A stretch of 49,898 bases of DNA from Verrucomicrobiota bacterium (GCA_018239675.1 JAFEGX010000129.1:1-49898); one strand, 5' to 3'; shown: positions 9,518-18,457, counted from the stretch's first letter. The notes: generated by a model from the letters alone, not told the origin. Translations and numbers: made by a program.

Positions 9518-10666
9518 GTGAGCTTATCCTCCCATCAGCCGACCAACGACCCGGCATTCCTGCACCTGCAGCGAGAGGTGGCGCGCCTGCTCGCGCACGC
9601 GCGCCGGGATCATCCCCTCGGGGTCACGGCCTATACCCCGGCCGCTTTTGGCGAAGCGTACCCGGCGCTCTATCTGCGCGACTTCACCTACATGGCGGAG
9701 TCCGCCCCCGAGTATGTGCCGGCGGCGCACGTCCGGGCCGTGATCGAGCTCCTGGTCCGGAACCTCTCGAGCGAGGGACACTGCCCGGAGCGCATCACCA
9801 ACGAGGGCGAGGTGATTTATGTCTGCCACGGCGCCCGGCCGGCGGGCGATTCGCCACTCTTCCTGGCCAAGCTTTGTCGCGCCTACGCCCGACAGGCGGG
9901 CGAAACCGCCTGGCTGGCGGAGGTGTTTCCAGCGCTGGCCCACACCCTGGCGACCGTGACGACCGAGCCGGCGACCGGGCTCGTATGGATCGATCCGGCC
10001 AATCCGCACACGGCCTACGGCTTCACGGATACCATCGCGATCACGGGACGGCACCTGTACTGCTCTCTCCTGCTCTTTGAAGCCTGCGGCATTCTTGCCG
10101 AAATCGCTGGCTGGATCGGCCATCAGGCCGACGCGGACCGCTATCAGGCCCGGGCCGACCAGATCCGGGCCAACCTGCCGCTGCTCTGGTCGCCGGAACA
10201 CCAGCTGTTCTTCGCGGGATCCCATGATTGCCGGCAGGCGGATGTCTGGGGTTCAGCCTACGCCTGCGTGATTGGCGCGGTGGACGCGCCGCGGCACGCG
10301 GCCATCGCCCACTCGCTGCTGGCGAAGCGCGACCGGTTCCTGCTGCGTGCGCAGGTTCGTCACCTGCTGGTGCCGGAATTCTGGCAGCGGCGGATTGTCG
10401 AGGCCGACTGGACCGATCCGGGAGAGTTCCAAAACGGCGCTTATTGGGGTACCGCGACCGGCTGGGTGGCCGAGACCATTGAGACCGTCTCGCCGGGGAC
10501 CGGCATTGCGTTGCTGCGCGAACTGGCGGAGGACTTCGCGTCCCACGGTATCTGGGAATGCATCGGCCCCCGTGGCTACACGCGTGTCGCGAACAACCTC
10601 TCGTCGGTCTGCCTGCCCTACGCCTCGTGGAAGCGATTGCGCGGACGCGACGAGCACCGGGAATGA
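9518..10666 (+). CDS. Six-hairpin (alpha/alpha)6-barrel protein, putative glycoside hydrolase
   Basis: A 382-residue protein starting with GTG at 9518, without signal peptide. The pattern of paired helices with aromatic and acidic motifs (YLRDFTYMAE, CHGARPAGDSPLF, YGFTDTIAITGRHLYCSLLLFEA, DVWGSAYACVIGAV, NGAYWGTATGW) is that of six-hairpin glycosidases such as the GH37/63/100/125 relatives. Family inference is at fold level only; I cannot place it in a numbered family. YLRDFTYM and ADWTDPGEFQNGAYWGT hold acidic residues that could be catalytic. It is probably cytoplasmic. It is not clearly in an operon: a 144-base gap precedes it and a 250-base gap with a terminator follows. Confidence 0.55.
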   Translation: MSLSSHQPTNDPAFLHLQREVARLLAHARRDHPLGVTAYTPAAFGEAYPALYLRDFTYMAESAPEYVPAAHVRAVIELLVRNLSSEGHCPERITNEGEVIYVCHGARPAGDSPLFLAKLCRAYARQAGETAWLAEVFPALAHTLATVTTEPATGLVWIDPANPHTAYGFTDTIAITGRHLYCSLLLFEACGILAEIAGWIGHQADADRYQARADQIRANLPLLWSPEHQLFFAGSHDCRQADVWGSAYACVIGAVDAPRHAAIAHSLLAKRDRFLLRAQVRHLLVPEFWQRRIVEADWTDPGEFQNGAYWGTATGWVAETIETVSPGTGIALLRELAEDFASHGIWECIGPRGYTRVANNLSSVCLPYASWKRLRGRDEHRE

Positions 10667-10876
10667 CGGTGATGGGAGTGTGGTGAGGTGAAGACCCACC
10701 CTAATCCGTTCGGACTAATCCAAGGCGACCGGCGGGAATACGCGTGACTTGGCGGTGACCGCCGCTTCGATCGCGTTCGTGCCTCACGTTGACGTCATCG
10801 CGATTATTGGCGCTCTGCCCGCTCAGGGTGGAGAGGCGCTGGCGTGAACTGATTCAAACCCAACGTACCTTTCCTT

Positions 10877-10912
10877 AAGCCCCGAGCGGTCTAATGCCGC
10901 CGGGGCTTTTTT
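10877..10912 (+). terminator. Rho-independent terminator or attenuator hairpin
   Basis: The arm AAGCCCCG (10877-10884) plus GCGG pairs with CCGC plus CGGGGCTT (10897-10908) around a short loop, followed by a T-rich tract to 10912. It ends only eight bases before the ATG at 10920, so it either ends an RNA arising in 10667-10870 or attenuates the downstream ACT-like gene. Confidence 0.75.
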
Positions 10913-10919
10913 GTTTTCC

Positions 10920-11240
10920 ATGAAAACCACCCCGCTGACCTCCAAGCTTCCCGCGGTTGCTGCCGTGGGACCTGCGATGGAATTGCCGTCACTCTGGCTA
11001 TGCACGATCACGGCTCGCCGTGAGCCGCAGCTGCTCGCCCGCCTGCTGTCCAAGCTGGCGAATCCGGACGTGGAGGTGTTTGCGGTGGAGTACCGGGTGA
11101 TCGAGGAGTCGCCCGAGCGCGTGCGCTGCAACCTCTGCGTTCATGCCACGGCGGCGTGGGCGGAATTCGTCATGAAGAAGCTCCGACAAGTCGTCGCCGT
11201 GGAGGAGGTCAGTTCCATCCGCTGCGTGGGCGGCCGTTAG
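10920..11240 (+). CDS. ACT-like small protein (acetolactate synthase regulatory subunit-like)
   Basis: A 106-residue protein whose central segment has the beta-alpha-beta-beta-alpha-beta rhythm of an ACT domain: LWLCTITARREPQLLARLLS, DVEVFAVEYRVI, RVRCNLCVHATAAWAEF and KKLRQVVAVEEVSSI. This resembles the small regulatory subunits of acetolactate synthase, where N-terminal residues read as a phi-V-x-N-x-x-G turn; here the glycine is replaced by the RRE/PQ stretch, so amino-acid binding is uncertain. No synthase large subunit lies nearby. I use the ATG at 10920, but an ATG at 10977 (MELPSLW) would give the bare domain. A transcription terminator hairpin sits immediately upstream, which is unusual and may mean attenuation control. 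Confidence 0.6.
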   Translation: MKTTPLTSKLPAVAAVGPAMELPSLWLCTITARREPQLLARLLSKLANPDVEVFAVEYRVIEESPERVRCNLCVHATAAWAEFVMKKLRQVVAVEEVSSIRCVGGR

Positions 11241-11280
11241 GCCGTCGCGGTCTGGAGCCGGGGGTGTTCATCGGAAGTGA

Positions 11281-11300
11281 GCGAGGAAACAGAGGCGACA
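11281..11300. repeat. Half-copy of the GAGGAAACRGAGG repeat
   Basis: The stretch GCGAGGAAACAGAGGCGACA lies between the ACT-like and pseudouridine synthase genes and resembles the arms of the inverted repeats at 8167-8238 and 20884-21020. Confidence 0.35.
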
Positions 11301-11340
11301 CCGAGAGCATGGGCCGCTCCGGCGTCGCGCCGCCATCCCT

Positions 11341-11916
11341 TCAGGCTTCTCCGAAGACCATGCGTCGGTCCTCCCGTGAAAGCTCGCGCCACTGGCCGGC
11401 CGCCAGTTCCCCGAGGGCGAATCCCCCGATCCGGACGCGCAGCAGGCGCAGGGTGGGATGGCCGATCGCGGCCGTCATGCGGCGGACCTGGCGATTCTTG
11501 CCCTCGATCAGCTCAAGCGAAAGCCAACAGTCCGGGACGTTCTTACGGTAGCGAACCGGCGGATCGCGCGGAGGGATGGCCGGCACCGGCTCCAGCCGGC
11601 GGGCACGGCATGGAAGCGTTCGATAGTTGTCGATGGCCAATCCGCCTCGCTCAAGTTGAGCGAGCGACTCGGCGGTGGGGATGCGTTCCACCTGGGCCCA
11701 GTATTCGCGACGGTGGGCGTGGGCGGGATCGAGCAGGCGCGTGTTGAGTCCGGCCTCGTCGGAGAGGAGCAGCAGCCCCTCGGAGTCGGCGTCGAGCCGG
11801 CCGAGCGCATAGACTTCGCGCGGCAGGCGATAATCCGCCAGCGTCCGCCACTTCGACCCGGGCTCGGGCGTGAACTGCGACAGCACGCCGTAGGGCTTGT
11901 GGAAGGCGATCAGCAC
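11341..11916 (-). CDS. 23S rRNA pseudouridine synthase, RluE-like (RsuA family)
   Basis: A 191-residue pseudouridine synthase of the RsuA/RluB/E/F family that isomerises a uridine in rRNA. The catalytic Asp42 sits in GRLDADSEGLLLL; the C-terminal GKNRQVRRMTAAIGHPTLRL is the family RNA-binding signature. The N-terminus FHKPYGVLSQFT and the absence of an S4 domain match RluE, which in E. coli modifies U2457 of 23S rRNA; equivalence of the target here is inferred. It starts with GTG at 11916. It is convergent with the ACT-like gene and isolated from other genes. Confidence 0.9.
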   Translation of the reverse strand: MLIAFHKPYGVLSQFTPEPGSKWRTLADYRLPREVYALGRLDADSEGLLLLSDEAGLNTRLLDPAHAHRREYWAQVERIPTAESLAQLERGGLAIDNYRTLPCRARRLEPVPAIPPRDPPVRYRKNVPDCWLSLELIEGKNRQVRRMTAAIGHPTLRLLRVRIGGFALGELAAGQWRELSREDRRMVFGEA

Positions 11917-11996
11917 TGCGGCAGCGAAGCAGGACCTGGCGCAGGGCGGGAGACTATTTTCACGGCGAAGGATGGGTTGTTCGCCGGAGGGCTTGC

Positions 11997-12018
11997 ACCG
12001 GAGGAAACGGAGAGAACC
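11997..12018. repeat. Half-copy of the CCGGAGGAAACGGAG repeat
   Basis: ACCGGAGGAAACGGAGAG lies in the 267-base gap between the pseudouridine synthase start and the MDR oxidoreductase. It is closest to the left arm of the inverted repeat at 20884-20910. I see no other structure in this gap. Confidence 0.4.
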
Positions 12019-12183
12019 GCGGATTCAGGTGATCGATGCCCCGAATTGCTTATGTAACGGCACGCGTCGGCTTCGGGGGAGGTTGGCTCACAACTTCGCG
12101 CAGGAGCTGGCACTTTTGGGTTATCTGCGTTGCATGCTCAGGTGGCTGTGGGCTGACCGCCGACGGCTGATTCCTTCAACTCC

Positions 12184-13176
12184 ATGCGTGCAATCCAACT
12201 CACGGCGGCGAATCAACTGAACATAGTGTCCTTGCCCGACCCGGTACCGGCGGCGGGCGAGGCGGTCGTGGCGGTGCGGGCCGCGGCCTTGAACCACCGC
12301 GACGCCTTCATCAAGGCCGGCGTCTACGCCGGCGTGAAGTGGCCGTGCGTCCCGGGTTCCGACGGCGCCGGGACCGTTGCCGCGGTCGGCGAGGGCGTCG
12401 ATCCGGCGTGGGTGGGGCGCGAGGTGATCATCAATCCGGGACTCGACTGGGGCGGAAGCACCACGGCGCAGGGACCGAAATTTTCCATCCTTGGCCTCCC
12501 GCGCGACGGCACTCTGGCCGAGCGGGTGGCGGTGCCCGCATCGCAGCTGGTGCCGAAACCCGCCCACCTCTCGTGGGAGGAAGCCGCGGCGCTGCCTTTG
12601 GCCGGATTGACGGCCTGGCGGGCGGTCGTGACGCGGGCGGCGGTGCTGCCAGGCGAACGCGTGCTGATCTCGGGGATCGGCGGTGGGGTGGCCCTGCTGG
12701 CGCTCCGCTTCGCGGTCAACCACGGCGCGGAGGTGTGGGTGACCTCAAGCAGTGCGGACAAGATTGCGCGCGCGGTCGCGCTGGGCGCAAGGGACGGGGC
12801 CGACTACTCCAAGCCCGGCTGGGCGGCTGACCTGCTGAAGCGCTCGGGGGGATTTCACGTGGTGATCGACGGCGCGGGTGGGGAAGGGGTCTCCGATCTC
12901 ATTGATCTGACCCTGCCGGGCGGCCGGGTGGTGAGCTACGGGGCCACCCGCGGCAATCCCTCGTCCTTTGCCATGCGGAAGATTTTCTGGCGGCAGATCT
13001 CGGTGCTGGGTTCAACGATGGGTTCGCCCTCCGAGTTCGCGGCCATGGTGCAGTACCTGAGCATGCATCAACTGAAGCCCGTGGTGAGCGCCGTGTTCGC
13101 ACTCGATCAGGCCGCCGAGGCGTTCGCGCTGATGGAAAAGGGCGGGCAGTTCGGGAAGATCGTCGTGCGGACCTGA
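12184..13176 (+). CDS. Medium-chain dehydrogenase/reductase, quinone-oxidoreductase type
   Basis: A 330-residue GroES-like plus Rossmann protein of the MDR superfamily. The N-terminal substrate domain has LNHRDAFIKAGVYAG and PGSDGAGTVAAVGEGVD; the nucleotide-binding stretch is VLISGIGGGVALLALRFA, a variant of GxGxxG. The structural and catalytic zinc Cys/His sets of classical alcohol dehydrogenases are absent, so it is zinc-independent and more likely an NAD(P)H quinone/enone reductase despite frequent annotation as zinc-binding. The ATG at 12184 gives MRAIQLTAANQ, the usual start. It is monocistronic as far as I can see. The substrate is unknown. Confidence 0.85.
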   Translation: MRAIQLTAANQLNIVSLPDPVPAAGEAVVAVRAAALNHRDAFIKAGVYAGVKWPCVPGSDGAGTVAAVGEGVDPAWVGREVIINPGLDWGGSTTAQGPKFSILGLPRDGTLAERVAVPASQLVPKPAHLSWEEAAALPLAGLTAWRAVVTRAAVLPGERVLISGIGGGVALLALRFAVNHGAEVWVTSSSADKIARAVALGARDGADYSKPGWAADLLKRSGGFHVVIDGAGGEGVSDLIDLTLPGGRVVSYGATRGNPSSFAMRKIFWRQISVLGSTMGSPSEFAAMVQYLSMHQLKPVVSAVFALDQAAEAFALMEKGGQFGKIVVRT

Positions 13177-13415
13177 CCGTGCTTCGGTGCGGGGTAGAGG
13201 TTAGGGGCAATGGGATGCGCCTGGCTGGGCTGACAGGTCCTTTTTGACCACGGAATTCTCGGATCACACGGAATTCGGGTGTCGGCGGTGGAGCTAAGAC
13301 CTGAAATTCGATCTGCCCCGGCCTGGGACTCCAGCCGCAGTCCCGTGCACCGCGTCTACCCCGTCATCCGTCTTCGACTTCTTCGGTGCCCGCTGTGCCT
13401 CCTTGCGGCGTCATT

Positions 13416-14480
13416 TCAGTCGCCTTTAGTCCGCTGCACCGTGCCCGGTTTGATGGGACGGCCGGTGTCGGCGCTGGCCAGGGCGGCGAAGCAGAGTTCG
13501 AGACTCCGGAGGTTGTTGGACGCGCCGATGCTCGGCTCGCGGTTTTCCTCGATGGAGCGGAGGAATTCGCCAAGCGTCCCGCGGAAACCGTCGGAGAACC
13601 ATTTGCCCTCGAGCTCAAGCCTGGCCGTGCCCTGCCTGGTCGTGAGCTCAAGCTGCGTGAGGTTGCAGAGATTGCCCGCGCCGCGCAGCGTGCCCTTCGA
13701 GCCGACACAGCAGAGGTACTCGTGCGGCGCCAGCGACTCGTACGCGCTGAAACCCAGGGTCGCGAGGCCGTCGCCAAAATTGACCACGGCATTGGCCAGC
13801 ATCGGCACCTTCAGGTCCTGGTTCGGGGCCTTGACCGCGTTGGCGAACACGCTCCGCGCGGGGCGGCCGTCAAACACGTTGGCGACGATGTCGAACCAGT
13901 GGATCGCAAAGTCGTTCAAGATCAGGTGGCGCAGCCCGGCAAACTTCGAGCCGCGCGTCCACGTGTGGTCCCACTCCATGACCATATCGAGCGTGTGGAT
14001 CTCGCCCAGCAGTCCGCGACGCACCGCGGCCAGCAGGGCCGCGAACTGCGGCGCCCAGCGGCCGTTCTGGTTCACGGCGAGTTTCACCCCGCGTCTCCGG
14101 GCCAGTGCCACCAGGCTCCGGCCCTCGGCGAGGTCGAAGGTGAACGGCTTCTGGCTGAGCACGTGCTTCCGGGCGTTGAGGGCGTCGCGGACCTGGCCGG
14201 GACGGATTGCCGTGTGGGTCGCGATGTCCACCGCGGTGATGTCCGGGCGGGCCAGCAAGGCGTGGTGGTCCGTGTAGACCGCGGCCTTTGGGAAAAACTT
14301 GTCCCGCCGCGCCTCGGCCGCGGCTGGATTGATGTCCGCCATCGCGACGACCTCGACGCCAAAGGATTTCGCGGCGATCAGGTGATGCTCGGAGATGCCG
14401 CCGCAACCGATGAGGCCAAGCCGGTGCCGGCGCGGATAACGCGGGCCGCGTGGGAGGTAGTCGAGTCTGGGAGTGCGCAT
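13416..14480 (-). CDS. Gfo/Idh/MocA-family dehydrogenase (QKP variant)
   Basis: A 354-residue NAD(P)-dependent sugar dehydrogenase-like protein. The Rossmann motif is LGLIGCGGISEHH near residue 21; the position normally occupied by the EKP motif reads QKPFTFD, so Glu is replaced by Gln. The C-terminal alpha/beta domain contains HLILNDFAIHWFDIV with the conserved Asp and His pair of the family. It is the third gene of a minus-strand group, 122 bases after a second Gfo-type gene and behind the GH78 rhamnosidase, so a role in oxidising or re-reducing a rhamnose-containing product is plausible but inferred. Confidence 0.85.
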   Translation of the reverse strand: MRTPRLDYLPRGPRYPRRHRLGLIGCGGISEHHLIAAKSFGVEVVAMADINPAAAEARRDKFFPKAAVYTDHHALLARPDITAVDIATHTAIRPGQVRDALNARKHVLSQKPFTFDLAEGRSLVALARRRGVKLAVNQNGRWAPQFAALLAAVRRGLLGEIHTLDMVMEWDHTWTRGSKFAGLRHLILNDFAIHWFDIVANVFDGRPARSVFANAVKAPNQDLKVPMLANAVVNFGDGLATLGFSAYESLAPHEYLCCVGSKGTLRGAGNLCNLTQLELTTRQGTARLELEGKWFSDGFRGTLGEFLRSIEENREPSIGASNNLRSLELCFAALASADTGRPIKPGTVQRTKGD

Positions 14481-14602
14481 GACGAAGGAGGCGAGAGACT
14501 GAGGCTCGGAGCTCGGAGGGCGATGTTCAGCAGGGCATCCGCGAGAGCCGCGGGCGATCTTTGCGTTTGGCGGGCTGGAGTTTGGCGTTTTTTAGCGGCC
14601 TC

Positions 14603-15682
14603 CTATTTCCTGATCAACCTGAGCGGTTTCCTGAGCCGGGCGCTCAAGGTCGCCGTGTCCACGATCTGCTGCCCGATGCGGCTGGTCTCGACGGAGATCG
14701 GGCCCTTGATGGGTTCGCCGGACTCGAGGCAGTGGAGAAAGTACTCGACCGGGTTCGAACGCGGGGAGCGCAGCCGGTCGACCGGAACCGTGATCCCCTC
14801 CGGGTGCTTCCGGGTCTGGAGGCGGATGGTCGGCTCGTAGTCGTAGTTCGCGATCGTCCCCTCGGAACCCTTGAGTACGAAGCCGCATTTCGGCTGAGGT
14901 TGGTGATTCCAGGGGCTTGTGAACGTGCCCCAGCGAGTCTGGAAGGTGGACAGCCAGGCGCCATAGCGGGCGACGGTCACGCTCTGCTCGTTCACCGGCA
15001 CGCCCTTTGCGCCCCCGGTGACCGCGGTGATCTCGTCGGGCTTGCGGCCGTCAAAAAACCAGGTGCCGAGGGTGGCGCCGTAACCCAGATAGTCGATGAG
15101 CGAACCGCCGCCGACCTTGGCGTAGAACCAGTTCTTTTTCTTCGCGGCGAGCGTCGGCTCCGGGGCGTACACATTGCGATGGTCCGCGATCGGGCCGCGG
15201 TTGCCGTCGTAGAAATGGACTTCCTGCAGCTCCCCGATGCGGCCCTCGGCGATGAGCCGGCGGGCGGTGAGGTGCGGCGGGTACCACGCGAGCGGCCAGT
15301 TGATCGCCAGGCGCCACCGGGCGCGGCGGACGGCGGCGATCATCCGGTCGGCCTGCTGGAGATTGCCGGCGAAGGGTTTCTCCACCAGCACGTGCGCGCC
15401 GTACGGCGCGACCCGCTCGACCCAGTCGGCATGGACGCCGCTCGCCGGGCAGAGAATCACGACGTCGGGGCGCGTGCGCTCCAGGCACGCGCGCCAGTCG
15501 GTGAACACGCGGTCGGCGGGGATGCGCAGGTTGCGGATCACGTCGTGCATCTCCCGCGCGTCGTGGTGACAGATGCCGACGATCTCAGCATTCGGTGCCT
15601 CGTGCGCGAGGTGCAGCAGGTGGTCCATGTGCCGGAAATCGAAATTGATCCCGGCGATCCTCCAGCGGCGTCGCGACTTCAT
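14603..15682 (-). CDS. Gfo/Idh/MocA-family dehydrogenase with degenerate glycine loop
   Basis: A 359-residue protein read from the ATG at 15682, two bases after the rhamnosidase stop; the longer frame upstream is antisense-like and excluded. The C-terminal domain and VLVEKPFAGN (EKP motif) are standard for the family. The expected GxGxxG loop near the N-terminus instead reads IAGINFDFRHMD, lacking the second and third glycines, so dinucleotide binding may be altered. GGGSLIDYLGYGATLGTWFF matches the family's substrate-site helix. Tight spacing implies co-translation with the rhamnosidase and a joint pathway. Confidence 0.85.
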   Translation of the reverse strand: MKSRRRWRIAGINFDFRHMDHLLHLAHEAPNAEIVGICHHDAREMHDVIRNLRIPADRVFTDWRACLERTRPDVVILCPASGVHADWVERVAPYGAHVLVEKPFAGNLQQADRMIAAVRRARWRLAINWPLAWYPPHLTARRLIAEGRIGELQEVHFYDGNRGPIADHRNVYAPEPTLAAKKKNWFYAKVGGGSLIDYLGYGATLGTWFFDGRKPDEITAVTGGAKGVPVNEQSVTVARYGAWLSTFQTRWGTFTSPWNHQPQPKCGFVLKGSEGTIANYDYEPTIRLQTRKHPEGITVPVDRLRSPRSNPVEYFLHCLESGEPIKGPISVETSRIGQQIVDTATLSARLRKPLRLIRK

Positions 15683-15684
15683 GG

Positions 15685-18369
15685 TCAGGCTTTCCAGGTG
15701 GCGGTGAAACGGTAGTGACCGGCCGCCAGGGTGCAGCGGCTGCCGCGGGCGCCGGAGACGCCTGCTGCCTGGGCGAGCGGGGTGCGCCCCTCGGTGATCC
15801 GGGCGCCGGCGGGCACCGGGAATGTGGCCGTGGCCGTGGTGTTCGGGGGCACCACCACCTCCCACTCGAAGCGGCCGGGCCGCAGCTTCCACTGGCTCAG
15901 GATTGCGCCATGGATGCTGTGCAGCTCGCCGCGGGCGGAGGTGATCTCACCGCCCGGACGGGGCGCGAGGACGATGCGCTTGTAGGCGGGCGTGGCCGGA
16001 TCGAGGTCGATGCCGGCAACCACCGTGTACAGCCAGGTGCCGATGGCGCCGTACGCGTAGTGGTTGAACGAGTTCATGCCCTTGTCTTGGAAACCCTTCT
16101 CCTGCGTCCAGCCGTCCCAGCGCTCCCAGATCGTCGTGGCCCCCTGCGTGACGGCGTAGAGCCACGAGGGCCAGGTCTTCTGATGGAGCAGCTTGTACGC
16201 GACGTCCGTGCGGCCGAGGCGCGTCAGGACCAGCGGAAGGTAGGATGCGCCGACGAAACCGGTCGTGAGCTTGTTGCCGCGCGCCTCGATGTCCCGGACT
16301 AGTTCGTGGAGCAGCTTCGGACGGAGCGCCGTAGGGGCCAGGTCGAAGGCCAGGGTCAGCACGTAGCTGGTCTGCGTGAGGCCGGTGGCCACGCCGTCGC
16401 CGGTAAGGTACCGCCGCTGGTACGCCTTGCGCACCCGCTCGGTCAGGCGCTCGTAACGCGCCGCATCGTCGGCCTTCCCCAGGACGCGCGCCATCTTCGC
16501 GACGATCGATGCGCTGTACGCGAACATCGCGGTGCCGATGAGGTCCTTCGGCGTGTTGCCGAAGACGTTGCCGCTGCCGTCGAGCGCGAGCCAGTCGCCG
16601 TAGCCGTGCCAGACCTTGGAGTCGGGATGCGACCGGATGTAATCCTTGGCGTACTTCTCCAGGTGGCCGATGAACCGGGTGAAGGAAGCGTAGTGGCGGG
16701 CGAGCAGGGCCCGGTCGCCGTAGCAGAGGTACATCGTCCACGGGCAGATGACGCCGGCGTCGGCCCAGGCCGGGCCGCCGTCGTCGCCGATCCCCTCGAC
16801 GTGCGGCGCCACCGCCGGCATCTGGCCCTCGGCGCCCTGCGCGTCGCAGACGTCGCGGAGCCACTTGTTGAAGAACGACGCGACGTCGCGGTTCCACGCG
16901 GCCGTCCGGCAGAACACCTGGGCGTCGCCCATCCAGCCGAGGCGCTCGTTGCGTTGCGGGCAGTCGGTGGGCACCTCGAGGAAGTTGCTGCGCTGGCCCC
17001 AGTCGATGTTGCTCTGGAGCTGGTTCACGAGCCGGTCGTTGCAGGAGAACGTGCCGGTGCGGGGCGTGGCGCTGTGGAGCACGAGACCCGTGATGGCGTC
17101 GGGCAGCAGCGCCTCGATGGTCGGCTGGCCGCGGACCTCGACGTAGCGGAAGCCGTGGAAGGTGAACTTCGACTCCCAGGTCTCGCCCCGCGGGTCGCCG
17201 CGCAGGATGTAGTGGTCGGTCTGGCGCGCCGCGCGGAGATTCTCGGTGTAGAGCGAGCCGTCGGGACTGAGCATCTCGCCGAAGCGCAGGCGGATCACCT
17301 GCCCGGCGGGCCCGCGCACATGCAGGCGCACGTGGCCGACCATGTTCTGGCCGAGGTCGAAGATCCACACCGGGGCGGGCCACTCGTCGCGCTTCGTCGG
17401 CGGGGCGATCGGCTTCAGCTCCTGCGTGACACGCACGCACGGCCCGAGGGTGGGCGACAGTTCGATGCCGGGGTCGTCGAACCGCGCGACCGGCACCCAG
17501 GCGCTGTCGTCGTAAACCGGCTCGTTCCAGCCGGGCAGCTCGCGGCGGGCGTCGTGCGTCTCGCCATTGATTAGGTCGGACTCGACGATTGCGCCGAAGG
17601 CGGTCTTCCATGACTCGTCGGTGGCGATGACCTGGGTGGAGCCGTCGGCGTGGGTGATCACCAGCTGGGCCAGCAGCTTCGGGCGCTCGCCGTAGTAGTT
17701 GCGGTCCCGCCAGCCGATATGGCCGCAGTACCAGCCGTCGCCGAGGATCGCACCGGCGGCGTTGGCGCCGGCGCGGAGCAGGCTCGTGACGTCGTAGACC
17801 TGGTATTGGACGCGCTTCTTGTACTCGGTCCAGCCGGGGGTGAACACGTCATCGCCGACCCGGTGCCCGTTGAGATGAAACTCGTAGAGACCGAGGGCGG
17901 TGACGTAGAGGCGGGCGGCGGCGACCTTCTTGCCGACATTGAAGATCGTGCGGAGGTACGGGCTGTGGGTGCCGGTCTCGGGGCCACCCGCGAGCGCGGC
18001 GCCAATCCAGGTGGCGGTCCAGTCGGTGCGCGCCAGGAGGCCGGCTTCCCAGAAGGCGACGGCGCTCTCACTGCGGCGGTTCTTCTCGTCCCAGACCTCG
18101 ACGCGCCACCAGGCGCGCTGGCGGGAGGAGAGCGCCTGACCGCGGTAGACGATCTGGTTCGTGGCATCCGAGCGGACGCGGCCGCTGTCCCAGAGGTTGG
18201 CGGGACCATGGCGCTGCGTCGAAACGGTCACGCGGTACGCGGTCTGGCGCGCGCCGCGCCGCTCGTCGGTGGCGAGCCGCCAGCTCAACCGCGGCGCCGG
18301 GTCATGAACCCCGAGGGGGTGGTCGAGGTGGTTGCAACGCAGCTGAACAGCGAGGGTGGGGGAAGACAT
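15685..18369 (-). CDS. Alpha-L-rhamnosidase, GH78
   Basis: An 894-residue multidomain enzyme that releases terminal alpha-L-rhamnose from glycans or glycosides by inversion. Order: an N-terminal Fn3-like region (PRLSWRLATDERR), beta-sandwich domains with LHLNG-like FHLNGHRVGDDVFTPGWTEY, the concanavalin-type domain with FDLGQNMVGHVRL, then the (alpha/alpha)6 barrel with DCPQRNERLGWMGDAQVF starting near residue 469 (the GH78 signature with the catalytic acids), and a C-terminal beta-sandwich. I see no signal peptide, so it is probably cytoplasmic. The ATG at 18369 is preceded by GGAGAGG; the ORF extension upstream lies in an inverted repeat. It heads an operon with two Gfo-type dehydrogenases. 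Confidence 0.95.
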   Translation of the reverse strand: MSSPTLAVQLRCNHLDHPLGVHDPAPRLSWRLATDERRGARQTAYRVTVSTQRHGPANLWDSGRVRSDATNQIVYRGQALSSRQRAWWRVEVWDEKNRRSESAVAFWEAGLLARTDWTATWIGAALAGGPETGTHSPYLRTIFNVGKKVAAARLYVTALGLYEFHLNGHRVGDDVFTPGWTEYKKRVQYQVYDVTSLLRAGANAAGAILGDGWYCGHIGWRDRNYYGERPKLLAQLVITHADGSTQVIATDESWKTAFGAIVESDLINGETHDARRELPGWNEPVYDDSAWVPVARFDDPGIELSPTLGPCVRVTQELKPIAPPTKRDEWPAPVWIFDLGQNMVGHVRLHVRGPAGQVIRLRFGEMLSPDGSLYTENLRAARQTDHYILRGDPRGETWESKFTFHGFRYVEVRGQPTIEALLPDAITGLVLHSATPRTGTFSCNDRLVNQLQSNIDWGQRSNFLEVPTDCPQRNERLGWMGDAQVFCRTAAWNRDVASFFNKWLRDVCDAQGAEGQMPAVAPHVEGIGDDGGPAWADAGVICPWTMYLCYGDRALLARHYASFTRFIGHLEKYAKDYIRSHPDSKVWHGYGDWLALDGSGNVFGNTPKDLIGTAMFAYSASIVAKMARVLGKADDAARYERLTERVRKAYQRRYLTGDGVATGLTQTSYVLTLAFDLAPTALRPKLLHELVRDIEARGNKLTTGFVGASYLPLVLTRLGRTDVAYKLLHQKTWPSWLYAVTQGATTIWERWDGWTQEKGFQDKGMNSFNHYAYGAIGTWLYTVVAGIDLDPATPAYKRIVLAPRPGGEITSARGELHSIHGAILSQWKLRPGRFEWEVVVPPNTTATATFPVPAGARITEGRTPLAQAAGVSGARGSRCTLAAGHYRFTATWKA

Positions 18370-18421
18370 CCTCTCCAAGCAAAGACGACCCTCCCGCCGC
18401 GAGGCAAGGGCGGCTTGGGCG

Positions 18422-18457
18422 AACAATCAGCAGCGGCGGAGGCCGCTGCTGATTGTT
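18422..18457. terminator. Perfect 16-bp inverted repeat, possible bidirectional terminator
   Basis: AACAATCAGCAGCGGC at 18422-18437 pairs exactly with its complement at 18442-18457 around a 4-base loop. T-runs on either side are short (TTGTTT), so it may be a weak terminator for the guanylyltransferase transcript or part of a repeat element that continues to 18645. Confidence 0.5.

Noticed and set aside
10853..10860. TTCAAACC, which fits the T-loop consensus of tRNA
   Set aside because: The flanking five-base stems do not pair and no D-arm, anticodon arm or acceptor stem could be fitted, so I do not call a tRNA or tmRNA.
10667..10870. Possible 6S RNA
   Set aside because: The length is similar but I could not build a long closing stem with a central bubble; only a terminator is clear.
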